Source: Ptychodera flava (lineage: Eukaryota; Hemichordata; Enteropneusta; Ptychoderidae). From it: DNA of 64,000 nucleotides. Positions 1-11,238 of the stretch are shown one piece after another. The stretch spans positions 21,194,941 through 21,258,940 of the forward strand of contig NW_027248278.1 in NCBI RefSeq assembly GCF_041260155.1. Direction: 5' to 3'. How positions within the stretch are numbered: the first letter of the stretch is position 1; the number at the start of each line of letters is the position of its first letter. The notes beneath the pieces were generated by a model that saw only the letters and a list, made by a program, of their open reading frames with translations, searched no databases and was not told where the DNA came from. The translations under genes were made by a program, and so were the position numbers.

Positions 1-2519
1 GTATTTTTTGAGTTTGGAAAAGTCCAATGCAATGAAAAAAGAGATGAAGGCGCTTTATACACCAGATGGTAATTACGTCACTGACTCTGAGCAGATTCTT
101 GATGGGCAAAAACAATTTTATTTGTACAAGTCAAATGATAAAGGGATGGATTTAAATGAGTTTCTAGGTGATACACCTGTGCAACATTTGACAGAAAACC
201 AGAGAAACATGTGTGAAGGTGAATTATTGGAGAAATAATGTTTTACAGCACTTGGTAGCATTGCCAACAACAAGTTCCCTTGTTCTGATGGCTTAACAGC
301 CGAGTTTTATCGTTTTATTTGGAGAGATATTTCTGATCTTGTTTTTATCTTCTTTTCATGAAGCCTAATAAAGTGGAACCCTGTCTGTTTCCCAAAAACG
401 CGGGGTGCTTACACTTCTGTTTAAAAAGGGTACAGAGGAAGATCAGAACAATTGGCGTCTGATTTGTCTTCTTAATACAGACTATAAGATTGCTACAAAG
501 CACTGTCAAATCGGCTTAAACGTGTCCTTCCTTCATTAATTCACAGAGATCAAACTGGGTACATAAAAGGGCGTTACATCGGTGAAAAACGTCCGTCTTA
601 TTTTCCACCTGTCTAGAAAACATAAAGCCAACAGCGCAATTATTTTTGTCGACTATGAAAAGGCCTTTGATAGTGTCAATTGGATGTATATCGATGAAGT
701 GTTACGGCGTTTACAGTTTGGTCAGTCCTTTTGTCAGTGGGTGATAACTCTTTATACAGATATTCAAAGCTGTATATTTGTATAGAGGCTGGTGTTCCAG
801 CTTTTTCAATTTACATCGTGGTGTAAGACAAGGCTGCTCTCTTTCGGCTTTGCTGTTCGTACTTGCCATTGAAATGCTAGCATGCAGAATTAGACATGAT
901 AAAAATATAAAGGGTGTTAAGTTACCAACTCAGAACAACAGTGATCGTGAAGCAAAATTTCCCTTACTAGCAGATGACACGACTTTTTTGTGACAAAGCT
1001 TCGATTGAACATTTGTTTTTTGTCATGGAGAGATTTTATAGTTGCATTGGTCTCAAACTTAACAAGAAAAAAACAAAAGGAATGTGGCTAGTTGGCTACA
1101 GACAAATTACAGAGAAAGTGGGTGACATCTGCTGGACCAAGGATCCTGTCAAACACTTGGTGTTTACTTTGGACACGATGATGAGTTGTGTAAGAGACTG
1201 AACTGGACAGATAAAATAACTGCCATTGAAAACTTACGTCATGGAAAAGACGCCATCTTACATTATATGGTAAAATTCTCGTCACAAAATCTTCAGTATT
1301 GTCAAAAATTGCATACTTGTCATCTGTCATTGGTATCCCTGACGATATTTGCTGTAAAATTCAGATTCTTATTGATAATTTTGTTAAGGGTAAAAGGAGA
1401 ATTTCAAATATGGTTCTCCAAAGAGAATACAACTATGGCGGTCTAAAGCATGTTAATGTACAATTTCAGATAAAAGCAATGTATGCCATGTGGGTTAAAA
1501 GACTAGTTGAAAGTAGAAATGCAACATGGTCTGTTTTACCATGGTCCTTTTTTCAGTTAGATAAGTCGACGAATTCATTACAACAATTTGTTGTGTGGCG
1601 TAAGATGATTCCAAGTCAAGTTCTGTCAATTCTACCAGACTTTTATGTGAAAGTTTTTTTTATTTGAAAGCATGGTATAGTGTAAATGCCAGTTCTAACA
1701 CTATTCAACACTTATTACTTGATTGGTCTCACAAATTTAGTTGTTTTTATGCCAAAAATGTTGAAGAAGATGACTATGGTGTTGTTATCCATGATTCAAA
1801 ACTATCACTCAGTAGATTGACTTGTAAGACACTTTATACAAAACTTTTACAGCAACATTCAATCCACACCAGTAACAAACTTCAGAAATGGATTTCACAA
1901 TCTTCAAATTATGCCAAGTTATACAGATGCCGAATGTCACATTATTTGGAAACGCGTGTACACCATTACTAATGAGATAAAGTTAAGGGCATTCCAATGG
2001 AAACTTCTAAATCGTTTACTTCCGTGTAATAAATATTTGTACTTTTGTAAGCTGAAAGATTCCATGTGTTGTCCAGCTTGTCTTCAAGTAGATTCCTTGG
2101 AGCATAGATTTCTAGATTGTAAAATCGCTGAAAGGTGCTGGACAAAGGTCAACAACATTATCTGTAATATTACAGGAGAAAACCCTACGAGTGACGCCTC
2201 TTAATATAATTTTTGCTGATTCTTTTGAAAACATCAGTTCAAAAGAGTATAACTCTGTCCTGCAACTTTTGATTTTACTGGGTAAATGGAGTATCCATAA
2301 ATATTGTATATTTCAGACAAAACACACCAATCGAAGTTATATTAGGATGAATTTACCTTAGAGAAGAAAAATATTATAGAGCAAATGTAATGGAAATATT
2401 CGAAAAGTTAATAATTTGATTTGAAAGTTTATATTTTTCTTCCAATTTTTCTCGTAAAATTTCCTTTTATTCTGTATTTCTTTCGTATATATAACATAAG
2501 GCATTTTAATAAAAGATAA
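1..2519 (+). mobile_element. L1/Tx1-like LINE, ORF2 remnant, cut by the window edge
   Basis: This is the reverse transcriptase and C-terminal part of a non-LTR retrotransposon. Translated pieces in order are a linker with a CSDGLTAEFYR block (around 290-320), IKGRYIGENVRLI (around 565-600), a VDYEKAFDSVNW catalytic block (around 650-690), GVRQGCSLSALLFVLAIEML (820-880), a LADDTTFL block standing in for the usual FADD (968-993), and a C-terminal Cys/His knuckle with CCPAC and LEHRFLDC (2070-2130). The GRxIGENxRLI block and the zf-RVT-type C terminus are typical of the L1/Tx1 clade. Several frame changes and stops split the reading frame, so this copy is dead. The 3' end is A-rich, with an AATAAAAGATAAAAAAAA stretch near 2507-2525. 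The 5' part lies outside the window. Clade assignment is by motif only. Confidence 0.8.
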
Positions 2520-3580
2520 AAAAAATGTATGCACAACTCATATATAAAGGAGATGACAGCAAATTCACATATCTGTTCCACCTTTGTCATAGATAGGTAT
2601 AGTTAATAATTGATGATAACGGGATACAGGGCGAGACACCAATGAATTGATAGTTCTTTGACCCGGTCATGTGATCTGGCTCCCGAAAACAATGGGTACC
2701 AAAGTGGTGTCCCTTCATTAGTCGCTCTATTGGTTTTGTATTACAACATGTTTAAAGCATGTGAGTCAATACCGCCTGTCAAGGCTGTGTTCAACGGAAA
2801 ACTCGCAATTATTTTTATATTTTCAGGTTAAATCACCGTAATTACACATACACAAAGCACTGTGAGATATTTTTATTATCGAATAAAATGTCATGATTTT
2901 ACCGGTTGTAGCAGATCAGTAACATAATAATGCTTGCATTTCATTGGTCAATGACAGTGACAATCGCGCTATACAAACACTGTTCTTCGTCTATCTTTAA
3001 CTCGTCCTTCTTTCTGGTTATCAGTCTACATCCACGTCTCTATAGCTGTATTCAAAACTGACTGTTCGCCAGTCAATCGCATGGAGATGTCTGCCTGTTT
3101 TACTATTTACTTGACTACATATTCACGTTTGAAATGCACACACGAGAAATAATGGAATATACCAATGTAGTCAAACTATACACTGTCACGGTGTTTTTTC
3201 GGTTTTGAAGCTGCCAGCCAATATGGAAATATAAATAATTTCCCAAAAGAACGGATGTCTTTGCCTGAGTCGTCTGCACATGCTAAAATTTGCCCTGTCG
3301 CGCCATGAAAACATTATTTGCCACTCTCATACTAAGCTAATTTTGTCGCCGGTGATGAACGAGATTCAATGCACAGTTCAAATATTATTTCAGACATTTG
3401 AGGCTTATATTCTTGTGTCAAAGTGACAAATGTTATGATTTAATGTAGTACAGTATGTTGGTTCTTAATCGTTATCATTCTCAACGCGATGGTTTGCTCA
3501 TACTAAAGAGAGCATCAGACACCTTGTATTTTGTGATCATATATATATATGGTCACGTTTGAAACAATGGCGACTGTTGC
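2520..3580. other. Non-coding stretch with one copy of a dispersed module
   Basis: No supported gene. The part at about 2936-3140 (CATTTCATTGGTCAATG onward) resembles stretches at 5155-5400, 55440-55560 and 58500-58690, so it belongs to a diverged module found several times in this window. The rest is AT-rich sequence without recognisable content. Confidence 0.45.
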
Positions 3581-3582
3581 AT

Positions 3583-4500
3583 AATAATAATAATTTATTG
3601 CCATATGCATTAAAATACAATGGATATTGATTTTTCACGTCCGCATCAGTGAAAGAATTAAAATTAAAATAAACACACGTTCAAATACAAAGACTAAAAT
3701 ACGAAATGTGAAACAAATATATTACATTTGATTTAAAATTCGCACTGATGATGGATAAAAACTCTTGCGAAATCGTTCTGATTTTGTTCTCAAGCATCGA
3801 TAGCGCAACTCAGAAGGTAAAAGTTCAAAATACTTATGGGCAGGATGATTTTCATAATTAATGATAGATGTGGTTTCCGAATGGTTCTGGATCGATAAAT
3901 TGGTGGCAGTGAAGGTAGATCTGAACCAATGATCTTCTCTGCAGTGCTAATGACTCACTAGTGAATGCAGCTCTGCAGTAGTGATATTTCCAAACCAGAC
4001 TGTTATAACATATGAAGAATTTATTACTAGCTTTGCAACTAATTTCAAAGGCGATATTGTATTGAAAGCTGAACTAAAATCAATAAACAGAATTCTGGCA
4101 TATGAATTTCGATTATCAAGGTGAGCTAATATAGTGTGAGGTACAATTGACACAGCATCCTCAACAGAGCGGTTTACACGATACTAAAACTGATATGGAT
4201 CAAGAGATTTTGGCAATATGGACTTGATATATCTTAACAATATACGTTCAGTGCATTTCACAATGACAAATGTAAGTGCAACGGGACGGTAGTCATTGAG
4301 GTACTTTGGTTGTGGTTTCTTTTGAACTGGAACAATGATAGAGTTTTTGAAACATGAGGGTACGATGCAACGGGAAATGGACGTATTGAAAATATCAGTA
4401 AAAACACTCGATAACTGATCGGCACAATGACGAAGGGGGCAAGACTGAATTCCATCCGGGCCAGCTGTTTTGCGAGGATCGACCCTTGAGAAGCACATTT
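3583..4500 (-). mobile_element. Rex1/CR1-like LINE remnant with internal deletion
   Basis: Minus-strand translation gives consecutive reverse transcriptase blocks: RKTAGPDGIQSCPLRHCADQ, then YLNDYRPVALTFVIVKCTER, then LDPYQF, one in-frame stop, YRVNRSVEDAVS, then RILFIDFSSAFNTISP. After the SAFNTISP block the frame jumps within a few residues to YVITVWFGNITTAELHSL, a block normally about 200 residues further on. The catalytic YADD region is therefore deleted. C-terminal residues continue to about 3735 (FELLPSELRYRC, FRKSFYPSSVRILN). The element ends at 3583-3598 in an (ATT)n tail, a 3' microsatellite end common in Rex1/L2/CR1-type LINEs. It cannot move by itself. Confidence 0.8.
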
Positions 4501-7500
4501 TAACATCAGACTCTTCTATCGTATAAGATGGCTGTTCCGTGACAGTTCAAAACAATTCGTATATTTTCATATTGGCGATGACATTCCTGTATGATGTCAT
4601 AGAATTTCAGTTTACCAAATTTACATACTAAATAAGGCATACGAGTTAGTGTCAAATTTAGTTTCTATGAGTAGTCACACATTGGGCCTCTTAAACAGGG
4701 AGTCCATACATAACATAGCTAATTGATAGGTCAGTCAATTATGCTTTATAGTAGACTTCCTGTCTAATAACCTTACCAGCATCGTTAATCATCAACGACC
4801 CACATAGGTTTCTCTGCTTGTTGGTGATAAATTTTTAACACAGAGTTAACAAAGATTAAATCATGAAGACAGTTTTTGGTTGATTATCAGCAAGGGGTCT
4901 CAACAAGAACGAAAAATAAATCTGAAGTTCAATCTAAATTGTCTTTAATTGCCTCAGAATATGAGAGAGAGAGGAGAAGACAGGGAGAGCAAGCGCGTGC
5001 ATACCCGCAAGCCATTATGTATTACTCAAACGGGCAACAAGTTCATTGTTCCTTTGTTGTTAAATTTCCCAATGAAGTCACATGAAGTCACAAATACAAG
5101 GTAAAATGACGTATTTCCGCTTTCGATCTGCAGTATTTTTAAGGCCAGCTCTATCTGTATTTCATTGGTCGATGGCAGTGCCTATCATGCCATACATAAA
5201 CTGATATACTATTGTTCTTCGATCCCTCTCCATTTATCTCCTTGCCTAACTCTAGCTAGATCTGTCCACTTCTTTTATCACGAGTTGTAGTTGCTGGTGA
5301 CATTCTGCAGCTGTATCCTGTTGATCTGTATGCTTGTTTTGTTCTCCACTCGTGGTTGTCCGTTTATTTGATTACATAATCATTTACTTTTAAAATAAAA
5401 GGGTTAAACACGAAAAGTTTGTCGAAACTTATACAACGGTAGACAACCCATACAGAGTATTTGTCTCGACTTTACAGCCGCTTCGAGATTCCATAATAAA
5501 TAACTCACTTTCCACGAAGAAAGGTCGCACTTTACAAGAGTTTACAGTAAATTACCGTCTGTAGATACTGACATTTTAGCTTTCACGCCATGAAGACGTG
5601 AATCACGAATTATATTTCAATACACTGCATATATTCACTACATATGTAAAAACAGATTATCATCTACAATTATAGAATGCATTTAAAGAGGTTCCTTTAC
5701 GACCGATTAGTGTAAATATTGTTCCTTAAATATGGCCTACCTGTCAAAATTTTGGGTTTTTTTTCAATTTCACCGGTTTTCCGGTCTAAGTCGACATTTC
5801 ATCGCAATTGATGTATTTGACACATTGACCTGTCAAGGTTGTATGTCATTTTCCATAACACACATGGTATATTTGGTGAAAGTCATATATCATAAGCCAG
5901 AGGTGACAAATGATATGTATTTTTGAGTTCTGTACACTTCAAAATTTTGCACAAGCTTCCATAAGGAAAAGATAAACCATTCCACTTCAAAGGCAAGCAC
6001 AAAAGTCAGGGGTCATCATACAAAATCTTATAGTAGAGAAACAAAAATTACCTTAAATGTTTACTGACACTCGAAATTATAAATCGCCACCATGCCTGTG
6101 TCAACTCTATGGCAAATAAAGTTTCTATTTTCAGCGAAAAGCTTTATTTATTCAATCGGTTCCTTAAAGATTCCCACAAATGGTTGAACAAAGAGTCATG
6201 TAACAGTTTGGAATTTCAACTGAGAATGTACGTGTGGCATTCCGTCAGTAAGCCTTTATAGTGTGAGGAATTGTGATGAATGCACAAAGTGTATGAGTCA
6301 ACAACATCTATCAAAGCGTTGGCATCTGCCTCTCCAACGCACCTGAAACTCTTATTGACCTCTGCCCTGTGTGATTTTTACGCCAGCACAAAGTCACCCT
6401 TCTTTTGTTGTTGGTTTCCCAATGAAGTCATACGAAGTTACGCATACACAAAGAACCATGACGTATTTTCATTTTCGACCAACATTTAGTGCGTTCAGCG
6501 GTATTCATAAGGTCAGTCCCATTTGTTTAGTGTCAAACATAGGTCATACATACGCTTTGTTAGCTAGACTCGTGTCACAGCCTTTGCTGCAGGTAAATCT
6601 AGTGTATAATAATAACCGCGGTTCAGCTTGGAAACTGTGAGGTGAGGGGTGGCTTCAGCGCCACAGCAATTCAAAAAACAACACGATATTATTTCCCAAT
6701 GGCGATGTCAGGCCAACGTTAATGTATCAGTGTTAGGTTTGCCTGACGGTCGTACGTATTGAAATCCTGGACATCATTACCAGACAATGCATTGGTGAAG
6801 AATTGGTGACATTTACTGTACGTATATGTGCTGTATTCACAAGATCAATCAGAACGACGATGACCGTGCGCAAAGGATCAGTGTCAACGACACCAAATAA
6901 ACAAGCTCGAGACTGCCAGTCTAGGTGATTGAAACACTGCGGGGAGTGACTTGGAAATGAATTCTAAAGTGACAATTGCGACAAATCCCCACGAATGATC
7001 AATCGTTGTATGATTGCATAAAGCTCGAACAATTAGCGGCAATATCTGAAATTCCACACGTAATCAGCAGCGATGTGCAAACTTTGTCACATAGAGGGCA
7101 GTAGATAGAAATTAAGCTAAGAGTAAAGAATTTAAAGGAATTGAAACATGACGTTCAGTCACACATGTTTCGCCCTCATATATGTAAATTTCTGTTTTCT
7201 GTAGATATAATAGAGACTTTTACCTTCCAATAGAGAAGCACAGTTGTTATCTACTACTAACCCTCTTTAAAAATTTTGACGCATGAAACTAAGTGGTGTT
7301 GGCAAAGTGGCGTCAATTCCTTCTCCTATCCTTGACTGGAACGGGAATAACAAAACCATCCAGTGGAATCATCTCAAAAGGCGTAGTCATTAACGATTTC
7401 TGCAAATCTTAAATGTCCCTGTTTACAATAAGTTTAGCAACATTATGGTCTATGATCAAAACAAGTTTACCTTTAATTAGGAAAACAAAAGTAAAGTCCA

Positions 7501-7619
7501 ATGTTGAGAAGACCCAGGTCATAGTTGAATATGATCAATGATTGAAACCAACATCGATGAAACCATTATGATAAAAATGTAACAATGCTAGTGTTCAATT
7601 GAACACATGAGGGAAAATG
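4501..7619. other. Gene-free stretch of diverged duplicated modules
   Basis: No gene is supported. Four pieces match other parts of the window. 4563-4780 resembles 37615-37760 and 53215-53400 (a TATGATGTCATAGA-type core). 4985-5400 and 6365-6560 resemble 55290-55560 and 58370-58700. 5575-5960 resembles 36890-37230 and 52205-52650. 6860-7100 resembles 38550-38760 (an AATTAGCGG core and a CAGCAGCGAT core). These are the diverged flanks of the receptor cassettes or dispersed repeats embedded in them. Short open frames here have no recognisable protein features. Confidence 0.5.
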
Positions 7620-8956
7620 CCAAGAGGATTTGACCGGTTAAGAAGGGCTTGACTACGCAGTTTCTGCGTAGTGAAGCGTCATTACGTATTCATGGTGACC
7701 CCTGGCCAGCTGTCAATATCTTTGAGGGCTTTTGTCTTTTGGCCTGCTTTGCATATGCATCGTTGGACACGACCTGCCAATCACCCAGGTAGTCAATTAA
7801 ACTATTAATTGACAGTTTACCGACCCGATTAACACTATCCAGCAGTATCAGTCATACTTGAATCGCGTGGCCCGGGTGGGCACAACGTAGGAACACGTGT
7901 ATTTCTATATGTATGTTTCACTTGTGATGTTGTTTGTACCATCGTGCGTTTGAAGTCCTTGTTTCACATACAGCATTACCTTCAAGGTGACAGGCTTACT
8001 ATTAATGTTCAGTATCATTGCACCGAGTTCTGCCCACGGTGAAAACCACATGTTTTGCCTACTAATTACTGCCCGTCGCTGCCCGTCCTGAATGTAGCCT
8101 ATCTATAGCTACAGTAATCACATAAATCATTTATCAGTTTTGATAATCCTAAATTGTAAGTTTGATCAAAATCGAGACCACATTCAGGGCTATGCAGACT
8201 GTCCATGTACGCACACATAGTGACAAGAAGGCGCCAAACACCTACTCACCAAGCACATCGAATCGGCGAAAAGAAGCATAAAAAGCTAGGCTCATCGCCA
8301 AAACAAACGCGCCAAGCGCTAACAAAAACCCATACCAAAACAAAGACAAAAACACTTAGGATAGTTAGGTGGGGAGCCTGTTTCACATTTTTTTACATCT
8401 CGCTATTTTGTCTATGATTCTCATCTGCCACTTTTTCTGTATACGCGGTTTGGCAAAACTCATTTCTTCAATCGAAAGTTGGGCGATTTCATGGTTCTTT
8501 GGGGCATTTAAGTGTACGTCGAGCTTAAGGAATGTGGTTACATTCGCGATGTTTTATTCGAAATTATTTATTTCTTCAAGGGCAAATGCACATAATATGC
8601 TGTTGGAAATACTGGCCGCTCATAAACAAGACAATAAACTCAATATATGTGCATCTTTACTTTTATTGTCAAAGTACCACCGACACCCACAAAAACCAAA
8701 TGGTTCAGTCCAGGTATTTGCAACTCTGCCATCCGACTGGTCAACAGGAAATCAACCATAGGTGTCTTTTGGCACGCGTATACGCCAGTCACTTAGGCTA
8801 CGGTAATCTGCACCACTTATCACCATCGGGAAGGTACTCCTCCCCCTATACCACTGGCGATCCCACCCTCAAGGCACTGCGTCATTCGACCAAGCATTGT
8901 TATTGTAATTTCCTGCATAAAATTAACAGCGAGGTCAACCGGTCAAATCCTCTTGG
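7620..8956. mobile_element. Terminal-inverted-repeat element, probably non-autonomous
   Basis: A perfect 20 bp inverted repeat bounds this 1337 bp stretch: CCAAGAGGATTTGACCGGTT at 7620-7639 and its reverse complement at 8937-8956. Similarity extends a few bases outward with mismatches, so the true ends may lie slightly further out. No clear target duplication was found. Internal open frames of 70 to 159 codons overlap each other in different frames and show no transposase motif. A small hairpin (ACTACGCAG, 3-base loop, CTGCGTAGT) lies at 7651-7671. The superfamily is not assigned. Confidence 0.55.
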
Positions 8957-9029
8957 GATTTCCTGGCATGGCACGCCGCCATTCGTACTAACAGTTGTAA
9001 TTATCTCTTAATATTAGGTACAATTATGC

Positions 9030-9740
9030 ATTGAAAATGGCAGGCTAGTCCGACATATGGAACATTCCATTCAATTCGCGGAAAAAGTTATTTTGGTAAA
9101 TAGTATGTAGACTAGACGGTTAATGTACGGCGGTGATAAACAAGACACCAAGTTATTTTCGATACTTGCATCTTGTGCTCTATGCTGTCTTAGACTTGTA
9201 AGTATAGGAGTATATTATAAAAATGTAACATATTCTAGATTCATATCATGAGAACTTTTGCTGTAATTTTTCTAATATGTGTGAATGATACATTTGGATA
9301 GATTGAAGGTTACGTCGAATCACTGCAAGTCTATAAAATATCCGTATATAATAAGATTCGTCTGAAATATCGATCGAAAAAATGCTGTCGTTACGACTGA
9401 ATTGAGAATGCAGTCTGTCTTTCAATGTAATAGAGAAGAATAAGAAAAAGGGTAGTGGATTCATCAAAAATTATGATCCGATATACAGATATACAGCTTT
9501 TGATTCAAAAATATGCATCTTTCCATGAATCAAGCTAAAGTTAGTAGCTGATACCCTATGATATTTATGTTATCTTACTTAACCTTGTTGCGCTAAGATA
9601 CCGACTTATGCAAATCATTGTAAGCTTTCTTGCTGTTTCTACTTACAAAATTTATTTAAACGTTGCTCGGTTTTTCATATTTACTTAACCAAATTAGTAT
9701 TCACCTACTCGCAAACTGTTTTGCATTGAAAAATAAAACA
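9030..9740. other. 3' flank of receptor 1, duplicated at receptors 2 and 3
   Basis: Parts of this non-coding stretch align by eye with 29165-29850 and 39770-40380. Examples are a GGCGGTGATAAACAAGA-type core, TTCTAATATGTGTG and GGATAGATTGAAGGTTA. All three lie about 1-2 kb downstream of a receptor tail exon on the minus strand, and the cores keep the same order and spacing. This shows that the duplicated unit includes the 3' flank. No coding content is supported. Confidence 0.5.
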
Positions 9741-9963
9741 TTTAAAATATTAAAATACCATATGTTGTCCAGACTTGTCATGTAAGAGCCTGAAAAATTC
9801 ATGTCGACAGGCTTTACAAATCCACCGTTGATGGCGTAGGGCATCAAGAAATATCATGTGCACATGGAAAACACAGCATTCAATCTTCTTTCCTAGGGGG
9901 CCATTACATAGGAGCTAGGGCCCTTGGATTAATTGTTTTATAAATTTGTTAAATGTAGATTAA

Positions 9964-10560
9964 GTAGGATAGGATAGGATAGGATAGGACAGATAATTTA
10001 TATAGCGCCTAGTATCCATCAGCAATGTTCACTGGCGCTTTACACAAGGTCACAGGTAAGCTCTCTTGAAGAAATGAGTCTTAAGCATAGATATGAAGGA
10101 ACGAATGTCCGGGGCTGATCGAATAGGAGCTGGCAGTTTGTTCTATACAATTGATGAGGAATAGGAGAAGAATTTGTCACCGATCACTTTAACCGAGTTC
10201 GTGGAACTTTAAGTGTGGTTTGTAGACTTGATCGGAAAGATCTGCTAGGCGTGTTGACTTCAATAAGTTCAGCAAAGTATGAAGGAGTGAGTCCATGTAT
10301 TGATTCATATATGAGAAGTAGGATTTTGAACTGAATTCTGTAAGACACGGGGAGCCAGTGAAGTTCCTTCAGGATTGGTGTAATGTGATCCCTTTCTTTG
10401 TTTTTGTGATGAGACGGGCAGCCGAGTTTGTGCTCTTGTAGTAACCTGATGTATGAGTCTGGTAAATCATAGAGTAGGGCGTTGCTGTAGTCTAATTTGG
10501 CAGAAGTGTTTCTTGCAATCATGGCTACTGTCAAACGGGAATCTAATATTGCGCGCTCTG
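9964..10560 (-). mobile_element. L2/CR1-like LINE 3' fragment with pentamer tail
   Basis: Minus-strand translation gives the conserved C-terminal part of a jockey-superfamily reverse transcriptase: KLDYSNALLYDLPDSYIRLL, then DHITPILKELHWLPVSYRIQ, FKILLLIYESIHGLTPSYF, and ELIEVNTPSRSFRS. The usual block between the LLYDLP and HITPIL motifs is shortened by a small deletion. Beyond the protein part, the 3' end carries the GGCGCTATATAAAT motif and finishes in (CCTAT)n at 9965-9989. Such 3' short tandem repeats are characteristic of L2/CR1-type LINEs. The element is strongly 5'-truncated, as these usually are. Confidence 0.75.
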
Positions 10561-10829
10561 TCTGCTAGTTGAATGGAACTGGATCAACTTGAATGCTGTC
10601 AATGGTGGTTGGTGAGTGATCATATCGTGAACTACTAAGGAGGAGTCTTGCTAAACATCCTGTTTGAGAAGGTTCCTACATTCTCGCCGCTATTTTGAGA
10701 TCACCAGAGCTGGTCTAGTTTCAATGTTTAGTACTCATTTCTCGTTATCTCCTAAACATTTGGCATCACTTCGGCTGTGTCTTCCTTGCTTGGCATTTAA
10801 CTTTACCAGTTTATAGCAATCACACTCTG

Positions 10830-11238
10830 CAATGTTTAAGGTGAAGGTTGGGGAGTGGAAATACGGCACATGTACCTTTGCAAAATTCGTCAGTCGTAGG
10901 CAAGACGTTATTGCATTTCGCCAGTCAATGAGTTACAAAATTTCCTATGCTTTAGATCTTCTGTAATTCTCCGTGGACTGCTAAACCGGGTGATCCTGTC
11001 TCACTGTTCGTTGGAATATCATACGGATTGGCATCCCTTTCTTCAATTATTGTCATTGCCGCGTTCGTTTCTACATTTTCAGTTTCGGCATCCGTCATCC
11101 AAGTATCGTCGATCCGGGGTGGCTTTTTCGTTGGGAGGTCTTGCAGGGTTGGTTACTCTGTAGCCATTGAAATGTACCGTTGAGAAGACTCAGATATATC
11201 GATCCATTATTATTCCTTGGACAGTCGCCCGATGCATA
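10830..11238 (-). pseudogene. Decayed remainder of the receptor 1 cytoplasmic tail
   Basis: Downstream of the TAG at 11239-11241, minus-strand sequence still aligns with the tail exons of receptors 2 and 3. Pieces include MTDAETEN, ANPYDIPTNSETGSPG and LPTTDEF, in the right order. They lie in different frames and are separated by stops. The last part, which in the paralogs holds the YDKL and YDSL motifs, is not recognisable. The exon was therefore once full length and lost its signalling part after duplication. Confidence 0.8.

Noticed and set aside
8205-9011. Open frames of 70, 130 and 159 codons
   Set aside because: They overlap each other in different frames, lie inside an inverted-repeat element and show no known domain.
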